Source: AC-32 sp038237925
GTDB lineage: Bacteria > Actinomycetota > Thermoleophilia > Gaiellales > Gaiellaceae
DNA: 64,000 bases
Direction of reading: 5' to 3'
Assembly: GCA_038237925.1 (NCBI GenBank)
Contig: JBBRYF010000007.1
Span: 1 to 64,000 of the forward strand
Numbering within the stretch: position 1 is the stretch's first letter; every line of letters begins with the position of its first letter. Below, piece by piece: positions 42,203-50,345 of the stretch. The position numbers and the translations under genes were made by a program. The notes beneath the pieces were generated by a model that saw only the letters and a list, made by a program, of their open reading frames with translations, was not told the origin of the DNA and ran no database searches.

Positions 42203-42802
42203 ATGGGATTCGTCTCGCGAGGCTTCCGCGGCCGCCGGCAGGACGGGCCGTCGGACCGCGTCCCGCCCGGCCAGTACCTGACCGACGACTTCCCGGTGCT
42301 CTCGGCGGGCCCGACGCCGCACGCCTCGCTCGAGGAGTGGACGTTCACGATCGACGGCGGAGCCGAGCAAGCGCGCTGGACGTGGGAGGAGTTCCGCGCG
42401 CTGCCGAGCGAGACGATCACGAAGGACATCCACTGCGTCACCAAGTGGTCGAAGCTCGACACCGAATGGGAGGGCGTCTCGGTCGACACCCTGCTGGAAG
42501 GGGTCGAACACGAAGCGGCATACGCGCTCGCTTTCTGCGACGGCGGCTACACGACGAACCTCCCGCTCGAGGACCTGACCGACGGCAGGGCCTGGGTCGC
42601 CTACGGCTACGACGGCGAGCCGCTCGACCCCGAGCACGGCGGGCCTGCACGACTGCTCGTGCCGCACCTCTACTTCTGGAAGAGCGCCAAGTGGGTGCGC
42701 GGCCTCGGCCTCCGCGACGAGGACGAGCCCGGCTTCTGGGAGCAGAACGGCTACCACCTGCGGGGTGATCCGTGGCAGGAGCAGCGGTACTGGGGCGACT
42801 GA
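42203..42802 (+). CDS. Molybdopterin oxidoreductase, sulfite-oxidase fold
   Basis: This 199-residue protein is the oxidoreductase molybdopterin-binding domain: FTIDGGAEQARWTWEEFRAL, KDIHCVTKWS with the Mo-ligand Cys, WEGVSVDTLL, and DGGYTTNLPLEDL, ending before the dimerisation domain of true sulfite oxidases. Such short forms (YuiH type) reduce sulfoxides or oxidise small substrates. ATG 42203 was preferred; ATG 42185 is possible. The next gene, a flavin reductase, overlaps it by 31 bp and likely supplies electrons. Confidence 0.85.
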   Translation: MGFVSRGFRGRRQDGPSDRVPPGQYLTDDFPVLSAGPTPHASLEEWTFTIDGGAEQARWTWEEFRALPSETITKDIHCVTKWSKLDTEWEGVSVDTLLEGVEHEAAYALAFCDGGYTTNLPLEDLTDGRAWVAYGYDGEPLDPEHGGPARLLVPHLYFWKSAKWVRGLGLRDEDEPGFWEQNGYHLRGDPWQEQRYWGD

Positions 42803-43503
42803 CCTGGCTCGCGGCCGAGGTGGCCGCGGTCCGGCAGGAAACGTCAAGCGTCCGCACATTGGAGCTCGGGGTTCCCGGCTGGTCCGAGCACCGAGCCGGC
42901 CAGCACGTCGACATCCGCCTCACGGCCGAGGACGGCTACCAGGCGCAGCGCTCGTATTCGATCGCGTCCGCGCCCGGCGAGCCGCTCGCGATCACCGTCG
43001 AGCGGCTCGAGGACGGCGAGGTCTCGCCCTACCTCGTGGACCAGGTGCGCGAGGGCGACCGCTTCGAGGTCCGTGGCCCGATCGGCGGCTACTTCGTCTG
43101 GGACGGCGACGAGCCCGAGCCCGTGCTGCTCGTCGCGGGCGGCTCGGGAGTCGTGCCGCTGATGGCGATGGCGCGGCACAGGGCGCACGCCGGCTCGGCT
43201 GCGCCGATGCGACTGCTCTACTCGTCGCGGAGCTGGGACGACGTGATCTACCGCGAGGAGCTCGAGACACTCGGGCTCGACGTAGTGCACACGCTGACGC
43301 GCGAGCAGCCCGAAGGCTGGAAGGGCTACGCGCGTCGCATCGACGACGAGCTGCTGCTCGAGGTCGCGTTCCCGGTCGCGGAGAGCCCGCGCGTCTACGT
43401 CTGCGGCTCGACGCGGTTCGTCGACGCGGCCGCGGACGGGCTCGTCCGGCTCGGCTACGACCCGCTGTGGATCCGCACCGAGCGCTTCGGGGCGACCGGA
43501 TGA
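42772..43503 (+). CDS. FAD/NAD(P)H ferredoxin-reductase-like protein
   Basis: The 243-residue protein is a ferredoxin-NADP reductase fold: GQHVDIRLTAEDGYQAQRSYSIAS (FAD motif RSYSIAS), LLVAGGSGVVPLMAM for NAD(P)H, and VYVCGSTRFVDAA at the C-terminus. No iron-sulfur domain is attached. Its GTG start lies within the molybdoenzyme gene, so the two are translated together; the likely role is feeding electrons from NAD(P)H to the molybdenum site. The stop overlaps the DUF6510 start by ATGA. Confidence 0.87.
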   Translation: MAGAAVLGRLTWLAAEVAAVRQETSSVRTLELGVPGWSEHRAGQHVDIRLTAEDGYQAQRSYSIASAPGEPLAITVERLEDGEVSPYLVDQVREGDRFEVRGPIGGYFVWDGDEPEPVLLVAGGSGVVPLMAMARHRAHAGSAAPMRLLYSSRSWDDVIYREELETLGLDVVHTLTREQPEGWKGYARRIDDELLLEVAFPVAESPRVYVCGSTRFVDAAADGLVRLGYDPLWIRTERFGATG

Positions 43504-43754
43504 CGGAGCGGACGCTCGACGGGAACGCAATCGGCGGGCTCTTGCTCGAGCTCTTCGGCGTCGAGCTGACCGCCGCGCCGTGCGTCTGCGGCGGTTGCGG
43601 CGCGCGCGAGGAGGTGGCTCGGCTCGACGTCTACCTCGACTGCCCCGGCGTCGTCGTCCGCTGCCGTCACTGCACGGACGTGATGATCACGATTGTCCGC
43701 GGCCGCGAGCGCACCTGGATCGACCTTCGTGGCACGCGCGGCCTGGAGCTGTAG
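43500..43754 (+). CDS. DUF6510 family zinc-ribbon protein
   Basis: This 84-residue protein starts LDGNAIGGLLLELFGVELT and carries two Cys pairs (CGGCGAREE and VVRCRHCTDVM), then WIDLRGTRGLEL, the typical DUF6510 pattern. A zinc ribbon is likely. The family regularly follows molybdoenzyme/flavin-reductase gene pairs, as here. It may serve as a small assembly or regulatory partner, but this is inference. Confidence 0.8.
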   Translation: MTERTLDGNAIGGLLLELFGVELTAAPCVCGGCGAREEVARLDVYLDCPGVVVRCRHCTDVMITIVRGRERTWIDLRGTRGLEL

Positions 43755-43763
43755 GCTCGGCCG

Positions 43764-43868
43764 ATGCGCCGACGGTTCGAGCGGGCGTTTCTCGGGGCGA
43801 TGATGAGCGTCGTCGCGTTTCTGGTCGAGCGCCGACTCGTGAAGGCCCTCGGCAAGCGTCGCTACTAG
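43764..43868 (+). CDS. 34-residue basic small protein
   Basis: An ATG ten bases after the DUF6510 stop opens a 34-residue frame with an Arg-rich start, a hydrophobic middle (FLGAMMSVVAFLV) and a basic end (KALGKRRY). Its stop codon forms the left arm of the convergent terminator. Size, charge and position suggest a genuine small membrane-associated protein. No family is known to me. Confidence 0.45.
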   Translation: MRRRFERAFLGAMMSVVAFLVERRLVKALGKRRY

Positions 43869-43915
43869 GAGGGTTTGGCGGGATAGCTCAGCGATATTTC
43901 GTCAAGCCCTCCTAG
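43865..43915. terminator. Bidirectional terminator, 16-bp stem
   Basis: CTAGGAGGG (43865-43873) pairs with CCCTCCTAG (43907-43915), and the stem continues inward through TTTGGCG/CGTCAAG with two wobble pairs, giving about 16 bp around a 19-base loop. The stop codons of the 34-residue gene and of the convergent AarF gene both lie in the stem. The loop holds GGATAGCTCAGC, which resembles a tRNA D-arm start, possibly by chance. Confidence 0.7.
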
Positions 43916-45492
43916 ACGCGGCGGCGCAGCAGGTCGGCCAGGAGCACAAGCGCTAGCGCGGCGCCGACCGCGCCGAGCGTGATCGGCACCCAGCGCGCGA
44001 CGTTCACTGAGGCCGCGGTCGCGCCGCAGGCCACGAGAGCCGAGCCGGCCGTGATCGCGAGCGCGAGCTGGCGCGCGACGATGCGGATCGTCCGCTCGAG
44101 CGGCGTGATCCCGCGGATGTCGACCTGGAGCCGCTGACCGGGCCGGGCGCCGCTGATCCGCTCGAACGACTCGATCAGCCGCTCGCCGCGCACCTTCAGC
44201 TTCTGCACGTCGTAGAAGAGCCGCTTCGGGTCGGCACCGGCCTGCGCGCGCGTGAGCAGGTTCTTCATCAGGAAGCGGCCGACGACCGAGAACGGGTCCA
44301 GCTCGGGGTCGAGCTCCGTCGCCGCGAGCTGCATCTGCGCGAGCGCCTTGCCGGTGAGCACGAGCGGCGCGGGGAGGCGGACGCCGTGCTGGGTCGAGGT
44401 GTGCGCGATCTCCTGCATCAGCGGGCCGAGCGAGATCTCGCCGAGCGACGCGTGGCGGTAGCGCTGCAGTAGGCGCGTGAGGTCGGCCTCGAGCCCGGCC
44501 GCGTCCGCGTTCTCGGCCTCGGGCCCGGCCATGATCAGTACGACCTCGGTCAGGAACGGCACGTCCTCCTGCCAGAACGCGAGCAGCAACAGCAGCAGCT
44601 GGCCCCGCATCTCGGGCGAGAGCTCGCCCACCATGCCGAAGTCGAGGAAGTAGATCCGCTCGTGGGCCCACAGCATGTTCCCGGGGTGCGGGTCGGCGTG
44701 GAAGAAGCCCTCGACGAGGATCTGGCGGTAGTAGCACTCGAGCAGCTGCCGGGCCGCCTCGGCGCGCGCGGGGCCCTCGGGGATCTCGCGCACGGCGACT
44801 CCCGGGATCTCCTCGAGCACGAGCAGGCGGCTCGTCGAGAGCTCCTCATAGACGCGCGGGGCTGCAAGGCGCGGAAAGGCGGTCAGCGTCGACCGCAGCC
44901 GTTCGACGTTCTGGCCCTCGAGCGTGAAGTCGAGCTCGCGCCGGAGCGACTCGGAGAGGTGCTCGATCGCGGCGGGGAGATCGACGATCTTGCGCAGCGC
45001 CTCGCGGTTGCCGGTCTTCTGCGCGAAGAGCTCGAGCAGGCTGAGGTCGCGCAGGATGTCGTTCTCCGCGGTCGGCCGCTGCACCTTCACGACCACCCGC
45101 TCCCCGTTGTCGAGCACGGCACGGTGCACCTGCCCGATCGTGCCCGCGGCCAGCGGCTCGCCCTCGATCGAGGCGAAGACGTCCTCCCAGGGGACGCCGA
45201 GCTCCTCCTCCATCACGGTCACGACCGCCTGCTCGTCGAGCGGTGTGACGCGGTCCTGGAGCGCCGCCAGCTCGGCGACGGCCTCGGGCGGAATCAGGTC
45301 GGGGCGCGTAGAGAGGATCTGGCCGAGCTTGGCGAAGGTCGGGCCGAGCTCCTCGAGCGCCTCGCGCAACCGACGCGCGCGCAACTCGGGCGGGTCGTCA
45401 TCGCGACGGGACTCGTTGAAGCCGTACTTGCCGAGGACGGTCGCGATCCGGGCCGCGCGGCCGAGCAGCCGCTGGTCGGCCGCGGCGCTCAC
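43912..45492 (-). CDS. AarF/UbiB (ABC1) family atypical kinase
   Basis: The 526-residue protein is an ABC1/UbiB kinase-like ATPase: KxGQ motif in TFAKLGQILSTRPDLIP, Ala-rich loop AAGTIGQVH, VVVKVQRP lysine, catalytic FFHADPHPGNML and metal-binding YFLDFGMVGEL. Two C-terminal membrane helices anchor it. These proteins support quinone or isoprenoid-lipid metabolism. The GTG at 45492 overlaps the stop of the stress-protein gene (GTGA), so the two are one operon. Confidence 0.92.
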   Translation of the reverse strand: MSAAADQRLLGRAARIATVLGKYGFNESRRDDDPPELRARRLREALEELGPTFAKLGQILSTRPDLIPPEAVAELAALQDRVTPLDEQAVVTVMEEELGVPWEDVFASIEGEPLAAGTIGQVHRAVLDNGERVVVKVQRPTAENDILRDLSLLELFAQKTGNREALRKIVDLPAAIEHLSESLRRELDFTLEGQNVERLRSTLTAFPRLAAPRVYEELSTSRLLVLEEIPGVAVREIPEGPARAEAARQLLECYYRQILVEGFFHADPHPGNMLWAHERIYFLDFGMVGELSPEMRGQLLLLLLAFWQEDVPFLTEVVLIMAGPEAENADAAGLEADLTRLLQRYRHASLGEISLGPLMQEIAHTSTQHGVRLPAPLVLTGKALAQMQLAATELDPELDPFSVVGRFLMKNLLTRAQAGADPKRLFYDVQKLKVRGERLIESFERISGARPGQRLQVDIRGITPLERTIRIVARQLALAITAGSALVACGATAASVNVARWVPITLGAVGAALALVLLADLLRRRV

Positions 45493-45914
45493 GCGTCCTC
45501 CCGGTGGGTATTGACGATCACGACCGTGCACTGAGCGTTGTGCGAAACGCGGTTGGGCACGTTGTGCAGCAGGAACGAGCGACGCCCGCTCATGCCGACG
45601 CTGCCTACGACGAGCACGTCCGCCTTCTCGCGCCGCGCCGCCTCGACGATCGCGTCGGACGGATCCTCACCGGAGACAACGGCTGCGCGCTTCCGCTCGC
45701 CGGGAAGGCTGGCGACGTACTCCTCCAGCTCGGGCACCGCGTCCGCGCGCGAGACCGCGTTGCCGACGAGCACGCGCAGCACGAGCAGCTCGGCCTCGTA
45801 GCGCTCGGCCATCTCCGCGGCGAACCGCACGGCCCGCTCGGCGGTCTCCGAGCGGTCGGTCGCGACCATCACGATCCGCACCGCCTCGTCCGAGCCCTTG
45901 CGCCGGAGCCGCAT
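45489..45914 (-). CDS. Universal stress protein (UspA family)
   Basis: The 141-residue protein has the Usp fold: IVMVATDRSETAERAVRFAAE at the start and the ATP-binding G-2x-G-9x-G pattern in VVGSVGMSGRRSFLLHNVPN, then CTVVIV. It likely binds ATP and acts in stress response. It is translationally coupled to the AarF gene downstream. Confidence 0.9.
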   Translation of the reverse strand: MRLRRKGSDEAVRIVMVATDRSETAERAVRFAAEMAERYEAELLVLRVLVGNAVSRADAVPELEEYVASLPGERKRAAVVSGEDPSDAIVEAARREKADVLVVGSVGMSGRRSFLLHNVPNRVSHNAQCTVVIVNTHREDA

Positions 45915-46125
45915 CAGACCTCGCCGCCGAGTGCCTGCCGGTTGCGCGGCGTCTCGACCACGAACGGGGCGGCGTATGCGTCAGGTACTGCCGGTGTGCT
46001 CAGTGTGCTTTCCCCTCGGTTCTACGGCCCGGAACGCCAGATTGTAGAGGCCGGATCTCCAACTCCCGTCGGGCCGCGGCGATAGGATCGTCTGCGTGGG
46101 GTCGAGGCGACGGGAGGAGCCCAGG

Positions 46126-46695
46126 ATGGACGTGATCGCAGGGATAGACGCGGCTCGGGAGCGGTGGAACGTGCTCGAGCATCCGTTCTACACGCGCTGG
46201 GAGCAAGGTAAGCTCTCGCGCGACGAGCTGGCCCGCTACGCCGGCGAGTACCGGCACGTGGTCGTCGCGCTGGCGCGCGCGGCGCGGACGGCGCGGCTGC
46301 ACGCCGAGGAGGAGGCACAGCACATCTCGCTCTGGGACTACTTCGCCTCCGCGCTCGGCACCGAAGCCGCGGAGCCGCTGCCGCAGACCAAGTGCTGCGC
46401 GTCGGCCTGGGCGGCCGGCGACGACGAGCTCAGCGCTGCCGCGATCCTCTACGCGATCGAGTCGGGCCAGCCCGCGATCTCGCAGACCAAGCTCCGCGGA
46501 CTGGTCGAGCACTACGGCTTCGCAGACGACTCTCCCGCGGTGGAGTACTTCGCTGTCCACGGCGAGCGCGACCACGAGCACGCCGCCGAGGCGCGCACGA
46601 CGCTCGAGGGCAAGGACGATCCGCGGCTCGTCAGCCTCGCTGAGGCGGCGCTGGCCGCGAACTGGGCGCTACTCGACGGAGTCTCGCCTCACTGA
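46126..46695 (+). CDS. PqqC/TenA-like helical (iron-dependent oxidase type) protein
   Basis: This 189-residue protein is all-helical like TenA/PqqC/CADD: HPFYTRWEQGKLSRDELARY, YAGEYRHVVVALARAARTA, EEEAQHISLWDYFAS, YAIESGQPAIS and EYFAVHGERDHEHAAEA. The E..H..E...H residues in these helices could hold a metal, favouring the CADD-like heme-oxygenase-type group. The ATG at 46126 follows GGGAGGAG. A strong terminator lies 10 bp after the stop. Substrate unknown. Confidence 0.8.
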   Translation: MDVIAGIDAARERWNVLEHPFYTRWEQGKLSRDELARYAGEYRHVVVALARAARTARLHAEEEAQHISLWDYFASALGTEAAEPLPQTKCCASAWAAGDDELSAAAILYAIESGQPAISQTKLRGLVEHYGFADDSPAVEYFAVHGERDHEHAAEARTTLEGKDDPRLVSLAEAALAANWALLDGVSPH

Positions 46696-46704
46696 GAAGG
46701 AACT

Positions 46705-46748
46705 GGAGGGGCCGGCGCGAGCCAGGCCCCTCCGTCGCTCATTTTTTG
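46705..46748 (+). terminator. Intrinsic terminator of the PqqC/TenA-like gene
   Basis: GGAGGGGCC (46705-46713) and GGCCCCTCC (46725-46733) form a 9-bp stem with an 11-base loop; a run of six T follows at 46742. This is a textbook Rho-independent terminator on the plus strand. Confidence 0.85.
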
Positions 46749-46814
46749 AGCGCGCAGAAGAGGCTGCCGAGCACGCCTCCTGATGGGCTGCCGCGATCGA
46801 GAGGTGGCCGCCGT

Positions 46815-47558
46815 CTACAGCCGGCCGGCTTCGATGATGCGCTCGAGGAACTGCTGCGTCCGAGGCTGCTTCGGCCTCGCGAAGATCTCGGTTGGCGGGC
46901 CCTCCTCGAGGATCAGGCCGTCGTCTAGAAAGCAGACACGGCTTGCGATGTCGCGCGCAAAGCCCATCTCGTGCGTTGCGATCAGCATCGTCATCCCGCC
47001 TTGCGCGAGCTCGCGGATCACGTTCAGCACCTCGGCGACGAGCTCGGGGTCGAGCGCACTCGTGACCTCGTCAAGGAGCATGAGCTCAGGCCGCATCGCG
47101 AGGGCACGAACGATCGCAACGCGTTGCTGTTGTCCGCCGGAGAGCCGGTCGGGGTACTCGTCGCGACGGTGCTCGAGCCCGAAGCGCGCGAGCAACTCGA
47201 GCCCGCGCTCCTCCGCCTCCGCGCGTGACAGCCCGAGCACGTCGCGCGGCGCGAGCGTCACGTTGCGCAGCACGGTCATGTGCGGGAAGAGGTTGAACGC
47301 CTGGAAGACGATCCCGATTCGCCGTCGCACCGCATTCGCGTCGGCGCCGCGTCGCGTGACCTCCTCGTCGCCGAGGAAGATCCGGCCCGCGTCGATGGGC
47401 TCGAGCAGGTTGACGCAGCGCAGAAGCGTCGACTTGCCGGACCCCGAGGCGCCGATCAGGCAGACGACCTCATGCTCGGCGACGTCCAGGTCGATTCCGC
47501 GCAGCACCTCGTTCGAGCCGAACGACTTGTGGACGCCGTCGAGGCGAAGCGCGCTCAT
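46815..47558 (-). CDS. Polar amino-acid ABC transporter ATP-binding protein (GlnQ type)
   Basis: The 247-residue ATPase has Walker A GASGSGKST, Q-loop VFQAFNLFPH, signature LSGGQQQR, Walker B LMLLDEVTSAL and switch ATHEMGF, the standard PAAT/GlnQ pattern. It powers the permease encoded just upstream, with which it shares four bases (ATGA). It is the last gene of the LLM-binding protein-permease-ATPase operon. Confidence 0.93.
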   Translation of the reverse strand: MSALRLDGVHKSFGSNEVLRGIDLDVAEHEVVCLIGASGSGKSTLLRCVNLLEPIDAGRIFLGDEEVTRRGADANAVRRRIGIVFQAFNLFPHMTVLRNVTLAPRDVLGLSRAEAEERGLELLARFGLEHRRDEYPDRLSGGQQQRVAIVRALAMRPELMLLDEVTSALDPELVAEVLNVIRELAQGGMTMLIATHEMGFARDIASRVCFLDDGLILEEGPPTEIFARPKQPRTQQFLERIIEAGRL

Positions 47559-48433
47559 GCCAGGCCGCCGCCGGCCTGACGGCGACGCCGGTCGCGCGCG
47601 ATCAACAGGTCCGTCAACCGCGCGAGCGGGATTGTGATCGCGACGAACAAGGCCGCAGCGGCCAGGTAGGCGCCGTAGGTGAAGGTCGCGTTCGAGTCGA
47701 TCTGAGACTGGTTGAAGGCCTCGATCACGCCGAGCGTTCCCACAAGCGCCGTGTCCTTCTGGAGGCCGATGAAGTCGTTCAACAAGGGCGGGATCACCCG
47801 CCGGATCGCCTGCGGCAGGATCACCCGCCGGAGCGCCTGGAAGCGCGAGAGCCCGAGCGAGCGCGCTGCCGCCTCCTGGCTCGGGTGCACCGACTCGATC
47901 CCGGCCCTGTAGACCTCGGCGACGTACCCGCTGTAGATCAGCACGAGCCCGACGCCGGCCCAGAAGACGCGCGAGGTCGGCACCCCGGTCAGCTGGAGGG
48001 CAGGCGCACCGAACCCGAGCAGCGCGATCACGAGGATCGTTGGCACGCCGCGCGCGAGGTCCGCGTACATGATCGCGAGCGCCCGCAGCGGGAAGAACAC
48101 CGGCCCGGGCAGGCTCCGCAGCACCGCGATCATGAGCGCGAACACGAGGATGAACACCTCGCAGACGAGGAAGATCTTCACGTTCAGCACGAACGCCCTA
48201 GCAATCTCCGGGAACGACCCCGAGATGTCGTGCCAGCTGAAGAAGACGCGGCGAACCTCCGGCCAGCCGGCCGATTGGGTGACCGCGACCACCACGGCCA
48301 CTACGAACACGGCCGTGCTCAGCAGCGCGATTGCGACGCCGCGCGCGCCTTCTCCTTCCAGGCGCAGGCTGCCAAGCAGCCGCGAGCGACGCGCTACTTC
48401 AGCGTCGGAGCGCCGGTCGCCTTCGCTAGCCAC
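47555..48433 (-). CDS. Polar amino-acid ABC transporter permease
   Basis: The 292-residue permease has an N-terminal soluble stretch, then about six membrane helices with the His/Glu/Gln-type region (YADLARGVPTILVIALLGFG) and the EAA loop EAAARSLGLSRFQALRRVILPQAIR split across residues about 200-230. It pairs with the GlnQ-type ATPase. Its start overlaps the binding-protein gene by 40 bp, so the first codons may be shorter. Confidence 0.9.
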   Translation of the reverse strand: MASEGDRRSDAEVARRSRLLGSLRLEGEGARGVAIALLSTAVFVVAVVVAVTQSAGWPEVRRVFFSWHDISGSFPEIARAFVLNVKIFLVCEVFILVFALMIAVLRSLPGPVFFPLRALAIMYADLARGVPTILVIALLGFGAPALQLTGVPTSRVFWAGVGLVLIYSGYVAEVYRAGIESVHPSQEAAARSLGLSRFQALRRVILPQAIRRVIPPLLNDFIGLQKDTALVGTLGVIEAFNQSQIDSNATFTYGAYLAAAALFVAITIPLARLTDLLIARDRRRRQAGGGLA

Positions 48434-49269
48434 TGCTGCTGGAGCCCCTTCAGCGTTCCGTCGCTACGGAGCTTTGAGAGCGCCTTGTTCACGCACGTGA
48501 CGAGCGAGCTGCCCTTCTGGAAGACCATCCCGAAGTGCTCGCCGCCGGGCGGCGCGGGGAACTGCCCGAGCACCTTCGAGTGCGGGACCTGCACTGCCGT
48601 CACGTAGAAGGCGGTCGGCAGGTCGACGACGAGCCCGTCGATCTGCTTGTTCTTCAGTGCCTGCACCGCTCCGGCGTTCGACGGGAACACGGATGGCTTC
48701 TTCGAGGGCTTGATCGTGTCGTTGATGAACTGGTAGCTCGTCGTCCCGAGCTGCGCGCCGAGCTCGTACGGCTTCAGCGCTGCCACGCTCGTCACCGACG
48801 CGATCGGCGTCCCCTTGTTCACGACAACGGATTGGTTGACGTCGTAGTAGGAGTCGCTGAAATCGACCACCTTGGCGCGAGCTTTCGAGAACGAGATCTG
48901 GTTGATGTCGAAGTCGAACGACTTCGGCCCAGGCGCGAACGAGTTGCTGAACGGAACGTGCGTCCAGGTGACCTCGCCCTTCGCGAAACCGAGCTGCTTC
49001 GCGACGGCGTAGGCGACGGCGCTCTCATAGCCCTGGCCGCTGCGTGGATCGCTCACCTGCCACGGCTTGTGCGGCGTCCCCCCGAACCAGGGCGGGAAGG
49101 CCGGGTTGTCGGTCCCGATCGTGAGCGTGCCGGAGCTGACGAGGTTCAGATTGCCCTTTGCGCAGCTTGTGGAGCCCGTCGAGCCTGACGCGCTCTTCTT
49201 CGTCGAGCCGCAGCCCGCAGCCGCGACCGCGAGTAGCGCGACGAGTGCCAGAAACGCGAGCTTTCTCAT
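48394..49269 (-). CDS. Amino-acid ABC transporter substrate-binding lipoprotein
   Basis: This 291-residue protein has a lipoprotein signal (FLALVALLAVAAAGCGS with lipobox Cys) and the SBP_bac_3 fold: GTLTIGTDNPAFPPWFGG, DINQISFSKARAKVVDFS, LGAQLGTTSYQF and QIDGLVVDLPTA. It captures a polar amino acid outside the membrane. ATG at 49269 overlaps the LLM stop (ATGA), so a luciferase-like enzyme leads this transport operon. Confidence 0.9.
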   Translation of the reverse strand: MRKLAFLALVALLAVAAAGCGSTKKSASGSTGSTSCAKGNLNLVSSGTLTIGTDNPAFPPWFGGTPHKPWQVSDPRSGQGYESAVAYAVAKQLGFAKGEVTWTHVPFSNSFAPGPKSFDFDINQISFSKARAKVVDFSDSYYDVNQSVVVNKGTPIASVTSVAALKPYELGAQLGTTSYQFINDTIKPSKKPSVFPSNAGAVQALKNKQIDGLVVDLPTAFYVTAVQVPHSKVLGQFPAPPGGEHFGMVFQKGSSLVTCVNKALSKLRSDGTLKGLQQQWLAKATGAPTLK

Positions 49270-50285
49270 GCCGCCACCCCCGTGAATTGTGGGATCACGT
49301 CGCTGCCGTAGGCGGCGAGCGTTTCGTCCGCGCGCTCGGTCATCAGGTAGATGTCGAACTGGTCGACGCCGACGCCCTCGAGCTCGCGCAGCTTCTCGCT
49401 GATCTGCTCGGTATTGCCGAGCACGCAGAAGCGGTCGCAGATCTCGTCGGTGACGAACTCGCCGTGCGCCGCGCCGACGCGGCTGTGGTCCTTGTAGTCG
49501 TAGAACTTCCGAGCCTTCACGAAGTCGGTCAGCGCCGCCGGGATCTCGTCCGAGTCCTCGCCGTAGCGCTCGATCAGGTCCATCACGTGGTTCGAAACCA
49601 TGGCCGGGAACCAGCGCACCTGGTCGCGCGCCTCGGCGAGGTCGTCCGATACGTGGCTCGGCGCGCAGACGATGCACTTGAGCGCGGCCGGGTCGCGGCC
49701 GGCTCCCTCGGCGGCTTGCCGCGCGGTGGCCATGATCCACTGGATGATCTGCGGGTCGGCGAGCTGGATGATCACGCCGTCCCCGACGCGCCCGGCCACC
49801 CCGAGCGCGCGCGGCCCGTAGCCGGCGACGTGCATCGGGATCTCGGGCAGCTCACTCCGCACCCAGGCGAGCTCTAGCTCCTTGTCGTTCCACTCGACCT
49901 TGCGGCCGTTCATCAGGTCCTTGATCATCCCGAGCCGCCGCTCGAACTCGTCGACCTTCACCGGCTTGAGCCCGACGACGCGCCGCGAGGAGTCGCCGCG
50001 ACCGATGCCCATCACGGCGCGGCCGTTCGAGACGTCGTGGAGGGTCGCGTACCAGCTAGCGGTGATCGTGGGCTCACGGATCCCGGGGTTGGTGACGCAG
50101 TGGCCGAGCTTGATCTTCTCGGTCTGGACAGCCGCGATCGGGAGCAGCGCGTAGCTCTCCTGCCAGAGGATGTGGGAGTCGTACGTCCAGCCGTACTCGA
50201 AGCCGTTGCGCTCGCCGTGTTGGAAGACCTCGACGAGGCGCGTGTACGGCGGGTCCGGCAGGGCCGTGACGCCGAAGCTCAACAT
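49266..50285 (-). CDS. LLM-class F420-dependent oxidoreductase (TIGR03842-like)
   Basis: The 339-residue protein is a luciferase-like TIM barrel: GVTALPDPPYTRLVEVFQHG, YDSHILWQE, LGHCVTNPGIREPTITA, GRAVMGIGRGDSSRRVVG and FVTDEICDRFCVLGN. This corresponds to the CPS_4043/TIGR03842 group of F420- or FMN-dependent oxidoreductases. GGAGGAGGAG precedes the ATG at 50285. It is coupled to a polar amino-acid ABC transporter, suggesting it oxidises or reduces the imported compound; the substrate is not known. Confidence 0.85.
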   Translation of the reverse strand: MLSFGVTALPDPPYTRLVEVFQHGERNGFEYGWTYDSHILWQESYALLPIAAVQTEKIKLGHCVTNPGIREPTITASWYATLHDVSNGRAVMGIGRGDSSRRVVGLKPVKVDEFERRLGMIKDLMNGRKVEWNDKELELAWVRSELPEIPMHVAGYGPRALGVAGRVGDGVIIQLADPQIIQWIMATARQAAEGAGRDPAALKCIVCAPSHVSDDLAEARDQVRWFPAMVSNHVMDLIERYGEDSDEIPAALTDFVKARKFYDYKDHSRVGAAHGEFVTDEICDRFCVLGNTEQISEKLRELEGVGVDQFDIYLMTERADETLAAYGSDVIPQFTGVAA

Positions 50286-50345
50286 CTCTCCTCCTCCCCG
50301 GTCGCTGGCAGGGGAATGAGCATACCGCCCCGAAATCGAGGCGCA

